From: Massariosphaeria phaeospora
Taxonomy: Eukaryota; Ascomycota; Dothideomycetes; Pleosporales
DNA length: 64,000 bases
Reading direction: 5' to 3'
Assembly: GCA_011032825.1 (NCBI GenBank)
Contig: JAADJZ010000012.1
Span: forward strand, 1,054,001 to 1,118,000
A program made the position numbers and the translations under genes. Below are positions 23,920 to 34,229 of the stretch, piece by piece. Position 1 is the first letter of the stretch; each line of letters opens with the position of its first letter. The notes under the pieces are model-generated. The model made no database searches. It was not told the DNA's origin and saw nothing but the letters and a program-made list of their open reading frames with translations.

Positions 23920-26331
23920 TCAAATTCCAGATGCCTTTTTCGCGTTCGCACTCCCTCTGTTCAATTTCCGCAGGAAACCATTCTGAATTCCCTTTTTCTT
24001 GAGTTCCTTATTTCGACTCTTGTTGTACTCAATGTAAGCCATATCTTGACCTCCGGACAAGTCCGACAAAGTACCAGCGGTCCTCTTCGCACCAGTCTTT
24101 TTCCGCCCCTTCCCTCCAGTGGTCGCGAATCTGCTCCCGAACATGTCTCCCGCGATCCTCTCCTCGGTTGCGTCCGTGTCTTTGGCGAGGAGGACGTCCA
24201 TGAGAAGCTCCCGCCGATCCTGTGGTGTGTAGAAGGCAAGGTCGGAACGCAGATCAATCCCTTCAAGGCGTGTTATCACCTTAAACGCATAGCCTTGGTC
24301 CACGAGGAAAGCCTGGCGCTTGGATGAGTAGTACATTTCGTCGGTATCTTTGGATACAAGCGAATAGAAGAACGCGTTAAATCCTTCATCGTTTCTCCGC
24401 TTGGCCCTGAGAATTCGTCCAAGACGCTGAGCCTCCTGACGTCGGGAACCATAATGGGATGATATTTGTATTAGACAGGTCGCTTCGGGTAGGTCCAAGC
24501 TGGTGTCGCCAATTTTGCTGAGGAAGACGGTGTTGACCATGTCATTGTGTTGGAAATTTTCCAGAATGCGGAGACGTTCAGCCTGTGGAGTATCGCCGTA
24601 GATGTACGCCTTGTTGAGTTTGCGGGCATACTTTTCTAGCGCGTAAACGTTGTCTGAGAAAACAATAATCTTGTCTCCTCGCCGCTCATGATAATCAATG
24701 AGAAACTGACATGCCTGGAACTTCCTCGGGTTCATGATCGAAAGCAGTGCCCTCTTTTGCACGGACGAAGGCTTTAGCCACTCGCTGTAGAATTCTGGCG
24801 TCATTTGACACCACACCTCAGCGCACTGAACTTTGGCAATGTGGCCCTGCTCCGAGAGCTCTTGCCAATTTGCCTCGTACAGTTTTGGTCCAATCAGAAA
24901 GTTCAGGTCTTCTATCTTGTCGTCCTCTCGTAGTAGGGTGGCGGTAAGACCGAGCTTCGAATGTGAGGCGATGGAATAGGTGACCTTCTTGAAGATGTTG
25001 GCTGGAACGACGTGGACCTCATCGGCGATTAGAAGACCCCATTCTCGAGACCGGATGAAGTCCATGACCTTTTCTGAGTCGTACGACCGGTTGCGTGTGG
25101 ACGTGATCATGGTATATGTACTAATGATGATGCCTGCATCCCGAGGAAACCTGTTCTTGCTCTCCGAGGTGAAGACAGCGATGTCCTCTGGGTTGATGTT
25201 GGACCACTTGATAAATTCGGCTCGCCACTGGACCACGGACATGGCGCTGGTACAAAGGACGATGACGGATTTTTTGACACCACAAGCTGCTGTAATCCCA
25301 ACCAATGTCTTACCCGCGCCACACGGAAGGACAATAATCCCAGAGCGTGCCCGCGAATTGGAAAACATCTTACTGAGAGCTTTTTCTTGGTAGTACCGTA
25401 TCTGAGCATGCGGTCTCAGATCGATGTCCAATTTGGCGTTAGCTTCGTCGTTATTGAAGTCGTACTCCTCGGTGAGTGGCAATCCCATATCCTGGCATCG
25501 CTTGATCACCTTCTCACGTTCTTCGCTCTTGATCTGGAACGAATGGACCTGTGCTACCTCCTCATCGTCATCTTCTTCCCTGAGTGTAGTGATCATTGTT
25601 TCAGGTGCCTGGGTCTCTGCCGCAGCTTGTGCCGCGACTTGGTTGGCTCCAGCTGCCATCTTGGTGCCAGGAATCGCCATCATGCCAATCTTCGGAGCAG
25701 CTTCCTTGATAAGGCCGTCTGATGAGGTTGCTTTGCACTCGGCGATAGTAGCGTCTTTCAGGAGTTTTCGGAGGATGGAAGGATCGTCGCTTTCTATATA
25801 AGAAAGCGTCTTCTTGAGAACGATTTTCGCTTTGCCGAAAGAAGAGGTGGATTTCTCGACGAAGGCTATGACCGATGGTGAGAGTGCGATCTTGGAGTAC
25901 TTTTCCAGTCTATCGATGATCTCTTTGCTAGAGTGACCAACAGATACGGCGGCGAAGAGGCTGTGCGTGGTCAACGAATACTCATGCATGCGCGAAACGC
26001 GCGACTGCGGCTCCGCGATGTTGATCAGGAAGTCCTGCGCCTCATCGAAGATGGGACTGAAGGACTCGAGTATGATGCGCCCGGCATCATCAACCCACAG
26101 CGGACGGTTGAGATGGTCGGCCTTTAGCGGAGCATCCCACTGGTCGCACTTTCTGAACAGAAAAGACGCTGCGTCCACCGCACGCGACGCCCGGGCCCGC
26201 TTGCTCATCGCCACGACGTCGAATGTGTCTCGCAGCTTGTCAAAGGTCTCCTGGTCACTCAGCGCCTCCTCTTCTTGCGACTCCCAGCCCTCGGCATCAG
26301 GCGCTGCCTGGGCTTTGCGCTTAGGCGGCAT
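23920..26331 (-). CDS. SSL2: TFIIH helicase/translocase subunit XPB (Ssl2/Rad25)
   Basis: Single exon of 803 residues. XPB is the 3'-5' DNA translocase of TFIIH; it opens promoters for RNA polymerase II and acts in nucleotide excision repair. Helicase motif I (LPCGAGKTLVG) is at about residue 337, the DEVH box (IADEVHVVPA) at about 433 and the RED motif (TATLLREDDKIED) at about 463. The C-terminal RecA lobe has GDTSLDLPEATCLIQISSHYG and RLGRILRAKRR. The N-terminal half matches the XPB damage-recognition region (PLWVDDAGRIILESFSPIF...INIAEP). The codon further upstream at 26349 is GTG, so the ATG at 26331 (MPPKRKAQ) is used. The C-terminus is basic (GGKGRKKTGAKR). The absence of introns in a gene this long is unusual for this window. 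Confidence 0.96.
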   Translation of the reverse strand: MPPKRKAQAAPDAEGWESQEEEALSDQETFDKLRDTFDVVAMSKRARASRAVDAASFLFRKCDQWDAPLKADHLNRPLWVDDAGRIILESFSPIFDEAQDFLINIAEPQSRVSRMHEYSLTTHSLFAAVSVGHSSKEIIDRLEKYSKIALSPSVIAFVEKSTSSFGKAKIVLKKTLSYIESDDPSILRKLLKDATIAECKATSSDGLIKEAAPKIGMMAIPGTKMAAGANQVAAQAAAETQAPETMITTLREEDDDEEVAQVHSFQIKSEEREKVIKRCQDMGLPLTEEYDFNNDEANAKLDIDLRPHAQIRYYQEKALSKMFSNSRARSGIIVLPCGAGKTLVGITAACGVKKSVIVLCTSAMSVVQWRAEFIKWSNINPEDIAVFTSESKNRFPRDAGIIISTYTMITSTRNRSYDSEKVMDFIRSREWGLLIADEVHVVPANIFKKVTYSIASHSKLGLTATLLREDDKIEDLNFLIGPKLYEANWQELSEQGHIAKVQCAEVWCQMTPEFYSEWLKPSSVQKRALLSIMNPRKFQACQFLIDYHERRGDKIIVFSDNVYALEKYARKLNKAYIYGDTPQAERLRILENFQHNDMVNTVFLSKIGDTSLDLPEATCLIQISSHYGSRRQEAQRLGRILRAKRRNDEGFNAFFYSLVSKDTDEMYYSSKRQAFLVDQGYAFKVITRLEGIDLRSDLAFYTPQDRRELLMDVLLAKDTDATEERIAGDMFGSRFATTGGKGRKKTGAKRTAGTLSDLSGGQDMAYIEYNKSRNKELKKKGIQNGFLRKLNRGSANAKKASGI

Positions 26332-27099
26332 CGCGATGGTTGCGAACACGGAGAGTGGGATTCGTAGATGATGTTGGCGCTTCTCGAGTTCGATGGAAGG
26401 GTGTGAGGTGAGGTGTGTTGTTTTGGTGAGAAGAGTAGTGGTTTGTGAATAGTGGTGGCAGCAGGAGATGTTCGGTACGTTGAAATACCTACGAGTATGA
26501 CATAAGCATACCTAACCAAGGATCGGTGATGTCGACAACCAGAACCATCCAATCCCAGTAGCCTTATTGAACACTATTACTAATACCCACGATAACACAA
26601 TATAACCAGGCGTTGACCTACATTCGAAATTACTTAGTCTACTAGATACAATCGGGCGTTGTTAACATAGAGGTAGACTATCTACCTATTGCTAAAAACT
26701 CCTAGGTTGCCAAGAGGATCGCCTGAAGTCTCCTTTGTCGCTGGGGGTGATCTCGCAACACGAGGTCTCGCAACACAAGGCAGTCACACCACAAACTCGG
26801 CACCCGCAACAACACGCAAACAAAGCGAGCGCTGGGGTGAGGGCTAGCCGCGCTCACCTATACTGAAGGGGATGTTGTAGTGTATGTAAGGTGGTATATC
26901 TTGGTGAGAGTCAAGCACGCGACAGCCCGCCACGCGCGTGCATGTGACACTCCCGAGGTCGCCCGTGCCCGCGGGCGGCTGGAGGTGGCCTGTTTGTTCT
27001 GTTTGCACGTTTGACCCGACACACCACGACCCTCACCACACGACGACACCGCTGCTCTGTCCAAACACAAGATGCGCACGTAGAGTGACATGCATATCA
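26332..27099. promoter_or_regulatory. Divergent promoter region between XPB and HID1
   Basis: 768 bp separate the two ATGs. The middle (about 26560-26730) is AT-richer and contains a repeat relic (see the repeat entry). The HID1 side (26900-27090) is C/A-rich with many CACC and CCAC words. No TATA box is obvious. Confidence 0.45.
26633..26731. repeat. Dispersed repeat relic, copy 1
   Basis: This about 100-bp stretch resembles 46176-46274 in the same orientation. Both contain CTAGATACA, then TTGT, TAGAGG, CTAxxACTC/CTGAAATCCTA, and end in CCAAGAGGATCGC followed by GAAGTCT. The end segment is nearly identical and the middle is diverged with small indels. It could be the remains of a small non-coding transposon. 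Terminal repeats and a target duplication were not found. Confidence 0.5.
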
Positions 27100-30087
27100 A
27101 TGGGCGCTTCCGACTCTAAACTCAGCTTCAAGCAGGGCATCTTTCGCCTCTCGGAGCCCAGGCAAATCCCCGCAGATGATGTCTACTGGACAGGCGTAAG
27201 GTGCTTCTCTTCCGCTCGCTGCACTTTGTTAACAACTTGCGTATAGTTCTGGGAGCTTCCCGAGTCCACCGAGGATGTCTTCTCGCTCTTCTCCCCCGCC
27301 GACATCCGCCGGACCCGGGACAATAACTTAGCCAACCTAGAAACCCTCATTCTAGCCGTCACTTCACGTCTCTGCATCCTGCGCAGCCACCCTTCCTTTC
27401 CCGATCCTGAGCTTGCACCCGAGCGAGACGCCCTCAACTGTATACGGGTCCTCACCCGCCTGCTTCCCTTTCTCTATGAAGCAGACCATCTGGAGGCATG
27501 GGAAGACAAGTTCTTCTGGGGAGCGCGGCGCAAACGCAGCCGGCGGGGACAGCTGGCCAAGACTGAGATAATCTTTGACGAGGCAGATCCGGAACAGACG
27601 CCGACGGAGGTACAACCCGAGTTTGAGGCTGCGAAGCCGCTGGCGGAAGAGACCATCGATACCCTGATTGATTTGCTCTTCTTCTCTGAATTCACATTGC
27701 CCAAGGTCCCCGCTGGCAAAAGCAAAGTAACATACGCGATATGGCAGAGCGGCGTAGGCTGCAATACGCCCATTGCTTCGACCAAGGAGCTAGAGAACAA
27801 TAGAACAGAGATATTGCGGCTGCTGCTGACATTGACAAGCAAGTCAATGTATACGTCGGCTAGTAAGTGAGCTGGCAATGTTGTAAGGCTCAGATCTAAC
27901 GTTGTAGATGTTCTACCTGTAAAGGGTGTCAAAGCCATTTCCTACATTGCAACCTGTCCAGACAAGCAGGTTGTTCTGTCTGTGCTATGCTCGCTGCTAA
28001 ATACGGTACGGATGCTGTGCGCCTCAGGGGCTCTTTGCTAATCTTTACACAGACATTGAAATATAATCCAGCGTCATGGCGCGTGCCATACGACCACGTA
28101 GTTTTCCGAGACCAGAAACAAGTTCTTGTCACCTATTGCCTACAACTGCTTCTAGTACTCATTCTCTACCCTATACCTGAGCCCGGGAATGGACCTCCAC
28201 CCAAAAACTTCTTCCGACATTTCCTCGGCCGCCTGCATCGCCCGCAGGACTTTCAATTTCTAGTTGATGGCATGACAAGGATATTGAACCAACCTGTAAG
28301 ACATACGTCCGGGTACAAGAGTTTCACTAAAATTAGCTAGCTTCAAGCCACGTCAGCATATCTTCCCGGAAGTCAAAAGTCACTAACATGGGCTCCTGAA
28401 ATGATTATGCTGTTTTGGGAAGCCCTACAATGCAATAAACGCTTCCGCTCTTTCATTATAGATACTGACCGAGCACATGATTTCGTCGTGCTGGTGCTTT
28501 ACTATGCCATCGACCAGCGGAATGATGCTTCTAAGCAAGGCCTGGTGCGGATGTGCATATTTGTTCTCCAGACCTTAAGTGTCGAACCTCAATTTGGCAA
28601 AAGCCTCAATAAAACTTTCGAGGGACAGGAGTCGCTACCAGCAAGCATTCGGATCCCCAACTTCCACGGTACCTACGCCGATTACTTGGTGACAGTAAGT
28701 AGATCTTAAAAACGCAGGACGGGCAATGTTGACCTTTGTAGTCTATCTACACCTTACTCACCACGAGTAAGGGCAAGTTGGATGCGATTTACTCAGCGTT
28801 GCTAGCCATCATCAATAACGTAGCTGCGTATGTGCAGAACCTAGGACGTGCGCCAAGTTCGAAACTTCTCCAGCTTTTCGCTTCCATGTCCTCACCCAGT
28901 TTTCTTCTCGCGAATGAGAGCAATCATACACTCCTTCAGTCATTACTAGAGGCCTTGAATGCGATGATCGAGCATCAATATCAGAGTAAGTGTCACACAA
29001 ACCCGATGACAAACCCGATGACGTCAACGACTGATGTGTGAATCAGGCAATCCGAACCTTGTGTATGCCATTGTTCGGTCGCGCAAGAGATTCCAAGCTC
29101 TGAGAGACTTCACGTTGGAGAGCGGACAAGAGGAGATTGAGCGCCAGAACCAGTTGCGCAAAGAGAACGGAGGGGAGAACCAACGGGCAGACTCTATTGA
29201 TAGCCTGCGGAGTCCAACAGTCACACGCGCCCCAACGTTGAGCGACGTACCCGAAGAAAACAATGCTTTTGCTATCGGAGATGATGATGACGATGACGAT
29301 GACAAAGATGATAATCAGACCCCTGAGCCTCCTCTGTCGCCATTACACTCCCCCTCTGGTGCTTCACGAAGCGCATCAATTGCCTCATCCGTGGATGAAT
29401 CAGTTCCTCTCCAGTTGAGGGGTATGTCGGAAAAAGCACGTGGAAAGAGGCCAGTTGGACAGCCTGCTTTCTCTCGACAGAACAGTACAACTAGCCTGAG
29501 TAGCTTAACAACGCCTATATTAGGTGCCAATGAGTTCTTCACACCATCGGCAGCATGGGTAGGTTGTAGGTAGCAGGTTTCGTGTCGCAATGCTGACTCT
29601 GCATTAGATTGAGAGTTGGCTCCCGGAGTTGCCGCTACACACCATCCTCACGTTGATTTCGCAATTGGCCCCTAAAATTCCAAGCTCAGGGAGCTCCAGT
29701 GATACCGCAACAGCCCTGAAAGCCATTCGCGAAACAGAAGTTCGTGGTATTGAGCCGTCACCAATTAGGGTTCAATTCTTCGAATGGTCCCCACTGTCCC
29801 TTGGCTGGTATGAGTCGCTTCTATGGGGCTTCGTGTTTGCGGGAGAGATGCTTGTCGCCAAAGGGACGGCAGGTGTATGGAACAATACCAGCATAAGACT
29901 GTTCAAGGTTCAAGAAGGGGCAGCTCAGACTCCTTCACTTCTGGCACCACGAGGAGCTGTGGACGCCGTCGGGAGCAACCTCGTGCAGCGGATTGGAAGC
30001 CTTAATCTGAGGCCAACTGCCACTCAGCGGTCACCAGTGAGTGGTGGCAATACCGGGAACGCCCCGACTACGGTAAGAGACGTGTAG
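27100..30087 (+). CDS. HID1/Ecm30-like Golgi-associated protein
   Basis: Eight exons: 27100-27195, 27247-27862, 27908-28005, 28053-28295, 28341-28694, 28742-28985, 29047-29558 and 29608-30087, giving 880 residues. The N-terminus MGASDSKLSFKQGIFRL carries a Gly2 myristoylation-like signal, as in other HID1 proteins. Family motifs include DDVYWTGFWELPES, NLANLETLILAV, WEDKFFW and LTLTSKSMY. HID1 proteins are peripheral Golgi proteins that act in protein sorting and dense-core vesicle biogenesis in animals; the fission yeast relative Ftp105 recruits a deubiquitinase to the Golgi. An acidic run of eight Asp lies in an unconserved loop in exon 7. The final exon may end differently: splicing 30073-30113 out would replace the last five residues with an extension ending at 30191. 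Confidence 0.9.
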
Positions 30088-30191
30088 TGCAGAGTTAAGG
30101 TCGGGGTCCCCAGAAGGTCGACGATCTTGAGTGGCCACGCTTTCTACCACCTATTTATTGTCGAAGAAGTAAATGGCATGCTGTTTGCTGA

Positions 30192-30582
30192 TTGGTGTGC
30201 CTGGTATGCAAGTTAGGCGATTTGCCTTGTTTCAGTAGCAGATCGCTTAGCCAAGCACGCGTGCTGTGGCGACGAACGTGGCGGTGCAACCACCACCATC
30301 CCTATCGAGAGCCAACGATAGCACCAGTCTGTTCGGCGTTCAATCTAGATCTCGCAACCTGGTGCAAGACCGCGCAATGCCTTGATCCATGCCTGTACGA
30401 TCTGCATCTCCTTATCACCCTATGCTAATGCCGCCCATTTGGAATCGATTTGGAATATCTTACTGGCACCCTCCAGTACCTACATCGATCTTCCAGCCTT
30501 AGGTTGCGCCGTATGGTCAATTTTCCAGCAATCTACATGCGGAAAACAGCGTAACTATTGTCCTCATTGCCTCTCACATGTC
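30192..30582. other. Intergenic between HID1 and the epoxide-hydrolase-like gene
   Basis: About 390 bp; short frames only and no recognised site. Confidence 0.45.
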
Positions 30583-32598
30583 ATGGCCGACACCACTACC
30601 CCAGGAGATGGGCAAGGAGAGACCGAGGCTATCCAGCCATACTCTATGCATGTAAGTCTTTCCACGAACGCTGCGTTTGATTCTCTAGATATCGGTTGCT
30701 GATATATATGCACAGGTTTCATTGCGGTATCTCGAATTGACAAAGAGAAAACTGCAGCTGACGCGCCTTCCGCGAGAGCTTGATCTGCCAGATACTAGAA
30801 GATGGGATCAAGGAACGCCGAAACTCGTTCTGGAGCCGTTGCTAGATTTCTGGTATGTCCATCGTCTTCTCAATGATGGTGGGAGTGTCGTCGAGCCCAT
30901 TACGTTTGTGGGAGCGGAGCGCGATTGAACTGCATTGTGGTCTTGCTAGTCAAGTCCCCCGCTCTACTTTTGTAGCAGGATGTTTTCTAGCGGCCAGTTC
31001 AGCGCGTGACACTATTCGCCCACTGCTCTCGCGGGTTCGCGAAGCATCCTGAGTCGACGACGTCGTACGCATGATCGAAGTGGAGTTCTCGAAGTCTCAA
31101 ACTTGCGCATTCGGCGAACAGCGCATGAACCCCTCCGCTTTCGCGAACCATATCCGACAGCTCCACACCTATATCACACCCATTAACGATATGCTAACCG
31201 ACGTATAGGCTGGAGCATTATGACTGGCGGACGCAGGAGGCACACTTCAACACGGCACTCCCCCAGTTCCGTACCACCATCAACGTCCCCTCTCCCCCTG
31301 GCACCGACAACGCACCAGCAACTCAACCGCTCCGCATCCACTTTGTCCACAAGCGCTCGAAGCATGAGAACGCGATACCGCTTCTTTTCTGCCATAGTTG
31401 GCCCTCCTCTTTCATTGAAGTCCAGCGGATTATAGACGCGCTTACCGATCCTCATAGCTTGCCGAGCTTCGGCGCTGGCGCCCAGCAGGCTTTCCACGTA
31501 ATCGTTCCGAGCATACCAGGCTTTGCATTCAGCGATGCCAGCTTGAATGAGGAGTTTGGATTGAAAGAGACTGCACACGCGTTCAATGGCCTCATGGACA
31601 GATTGGGGTACCAGCGGTACGTCGCGCATGGGACAGGATGGTAAGACCGAGCACGACTGGCGTTTGTCAATATGCTAACAGATGACAGGGGATTCGGGAT
31701 CTGTCGAGCACTAGCTTTGGATCATTTCGAGCATTGCCTTGCGGTCCATACTGCGAATCCGTCGTTCGCCGAGCCAACGCTCAAGCGCAGCCCGCTTGCG
31801 TTTATGAAGCACGGCATCGCAAAGCTGACACGGGCGAAGATATCCCTCCTTAGCTTCGGCTACGTACCTGCAGAGCTCCAGGATCAATCTACCACGGATA
31901 CCGAGAGTTTTATCGCTGCTCAGGATTCATTGTATGCTCATAGGCCGGCAGGAACGCTATCCCGTCTACTTTGCCTGCGACCGCAGACGCTCGCCTTCTC
32001 GCTGTGCGACTCCCCGATTGGGCTGCTAGCTGGTCTTCTCGACATCATTCACACACGATCTCCCGCGCAAACGCCGCTGACTTCGCGCTCCCGGTCGCCG
32101 TTCCTGTCTCCAACTGAGCAGCTCGAACTCCAAGAGTCGCACAACCCCGCCGCACACGACGATAATGTGCTCCCCGAGACGCCAGAACACCCCGAGGCAC
32201 GCAGTCCCCGAGAAAGTGAGCTGAATGCAAGAAACTACACATGGTCGCCCACCGAGATCCTCAACTGGACCATGATGCAGTGGCTGCCCGGTCCCGAGGC
32301 GTCAACCCGCTGGCTCCGCCGTGCGCACATGGCCAGCCTGCCAAGCTCTCCCTTCTCCAGGTCCTACTGCGCCGTCCCGCTCGGCATCAGTTCCTTCAAA
32401 GCACGCAACAGCTGCAGCGCCGCACCGCTCATGTGGGGGTCGACCTCATGGCGCATCGCGTGGGCGAAGCGACACCAACGTCCGGCAGCGCTGCCGGCGT
32501 GGGAGGCGCCCGACCTGCTCGTACTCGACATGCGAGAATGCTTCGGCACTTTCCTGTCACACGGCACCATGGCCAACCTTCCGTTCCAGGCAGGTTGA
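30583..32598 (+). CDS. Epoxide-hydrolase-like alpha/beta hydrolase, probably inactive
   Basis: Four exons: 30583-30651, 30716-30852, 31209-31640 and 31689-32598. The N-terminal part is an EHN domain typical of microsomal-type epoxide hydrolases (YLELTKRKLQLTRLPREL, then FWLEHYDWRTQE), followed by an alpha/beta-hydrolase core (IPLLFCHSWPSSFIEVQRII, HVIVPSIPGFAFSD). Normal members have HGWPGS at the oxyanion hole and G-G-D-W-G around the nucleophilic Asp. Here these read HSWPS and HGTGWGFG, so the nucleophile Asp is absent. The C-terminal catalytic His context (GGHF) is also gone; the matching place reads RHQRPAALPAWE. A Pro/Glu/Ser-rich insertion lies near residues 330-380. The open frame is intact, so it may be a pseudo-enzyme, or a young pseudogene. 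Intron 2 is 356 nt, far longer than others here. Confidence 0.78.
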
Positions 32599-34229
32599 GG
32601 AGCGCGTGGGCGGGGCGACGATAATTCGCGTCGATGGCTGCTATAGCTATATTGTCACCATGTTATGCGCATATAGCTGGGCCGGCGTCTTAGTTCCCCA
32701 TTTTGTGCGCAGCGGCGCGACGGGGCCAGATTGAAGGATGAGGGCGGATGCAAGGTTGGGTGGGTGGTGCTCTGCGGACATGCAGGTGTTGCGGCTGGAG
32801 TGCAGCAGCATAGAGCTGTGCGGCGACTACAGCTGCGGCGGACATGGCTGGATGGACGGCGTTAATCTATGGTTGGGCGGAGGTGGGATGTGGTAGGGTT
32901 GGGGCTTGTTGGGTACATGTATATAGTGCGTGTATATATCCGCGTTCTTACTTCTGGCAGACGGGCAGGTTCGAGATGTGCGGGGGGGGGGTATTGTAAT
33001 AAGAAGCTGTTCGTGCTGGTGTCACGGCAGCGAGGGGCGCGCAGGCAAGCAAACGGCCGGGCGCAATACCATGGGCTTTGTCTCCGTGTCTTTTCTAGGG
33101 CGTTCTTTGAACGAAAGCATACAAGACCAGCAACAAGGAGCGGGATGCGTTCACGGTGGCTAACTAAGGCTGCAACGGGCGCGCCGTGGCGGGTGTCGTC
33201 GCGTGTGCCCTGTTGCGCGGGCTGTTGCTGTTGCTGTCGGCCGGTCCAGCCACACAGCCGGCGGCGGGCGGCGGGCGGCGGGCTGTCGAGCGCTGGTTAC
33301 GTCGTCGCTGGCCAAATTTGAAAATATCCCTCAACCCACCTGAAAATTCGACCCGCCGCCGCCTTGCTTCTGCCACCTCACCACCAGCCACCTGCTCCTG
33401 CACCAGAAAACCGTCACCGTCGGACACTGCTCTTCACACGTACGTAGCACCACCCACAGCCCGCACGTCGCCGCGTCTCCACATCGGCCCGCCGTCTTGA
33501 GGATCCAGCTCACCGCAACCAGTACTGCACAAACGCCCAACAAGCAGCCATTGCCTGCTTGTCCGCACCGACCGCCCGTCCGCTGCTCCACAGCCGTCAA
33601 GCTGGCACAATTACTCGGCACGCCCAATAATACTGCCTAGGCTGTGACAGCCCGCAGACCGCTCTTCCCAACCCCAACCCGGCTTTCCATGCGTCGCGAG
33701 GACCTGGTACGATTCCTGTCTAAGCCTGCAAAGTCAGTACCTCTCGCCAGTCTGCAACCCAGTCTCTCCCCCAGCGAGGCCCTCGAGAACCATACTGATA
33801 GCTTCAAGGCCCAGATAACACCCGCTACACGCCCCCGTCCACCGCCGCCTCTTGCATCCCAACAAGCAGATCTCCTCGTCTGCTGGACCCGATACTTGCC
33901 CAGGGTATCGGAATCTAGTCGCACGAGGACCACACCCGCCTGACACCATTTCTCCGCGAAAAGCCTCGTTTATCCCCCTCAACGCCCGCCCTCCCTAACG
34001 CCCTCTACGGACGTTTGCCTACTCGCCGCCTGCAGCTGGCGTACGCCAGCCCCTAAACTACACACACGCACTGGGCCTTCTCTTCTCAGGCGAGCACCGC
34101 ATTGCTTGTCTGGGTGGCAGATTGTGCTTCACTGCCCAGCAGCCAATCCACTCGGACCTCTCCTAGCTGCTACACACCACAACTCAAGTGTCCCGCCGGC
34201 TAGTTCTGCGCGCTTGCAGTAATCAAGAG
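32599..34229. other. Long intergenic / leader region before AdoMetDC
   Basis: 1.6 kb with no supported main gene. It includes a run of nine G near 32983 and a GGCGGGC-repeat stretch near 33260-33285. The last 600 bp are pyrimidine-rich and probably belong to the leader of the AdoMetDC transcript, with one upstream ORF (see that entry). Confidence 0.5.
33689..33943 (+). promoter_or_regulatory. Candidate upstream ORF of the AdoMetDC gene
   Basis: The only ATG in roughly 540 bp before the AdoMetDC start opens an 84-codon frame (begins MRREDLVRFLSKPAK). Translation of AdoMetDC mRNAs is known to be controlled by upstream ORFs in animals and plants. Here the frame's place within the transcript is unproven, the -3 base is T (a weak context), and I do not recognise the peptide as conserved. 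Confidence 0.3.

Noticed and set aside
23920..26331. Possible introns in the XPB gene
   Set aside because: The frame is continuous and all helicase motifs are present at expected spacing, so no intron is needed.
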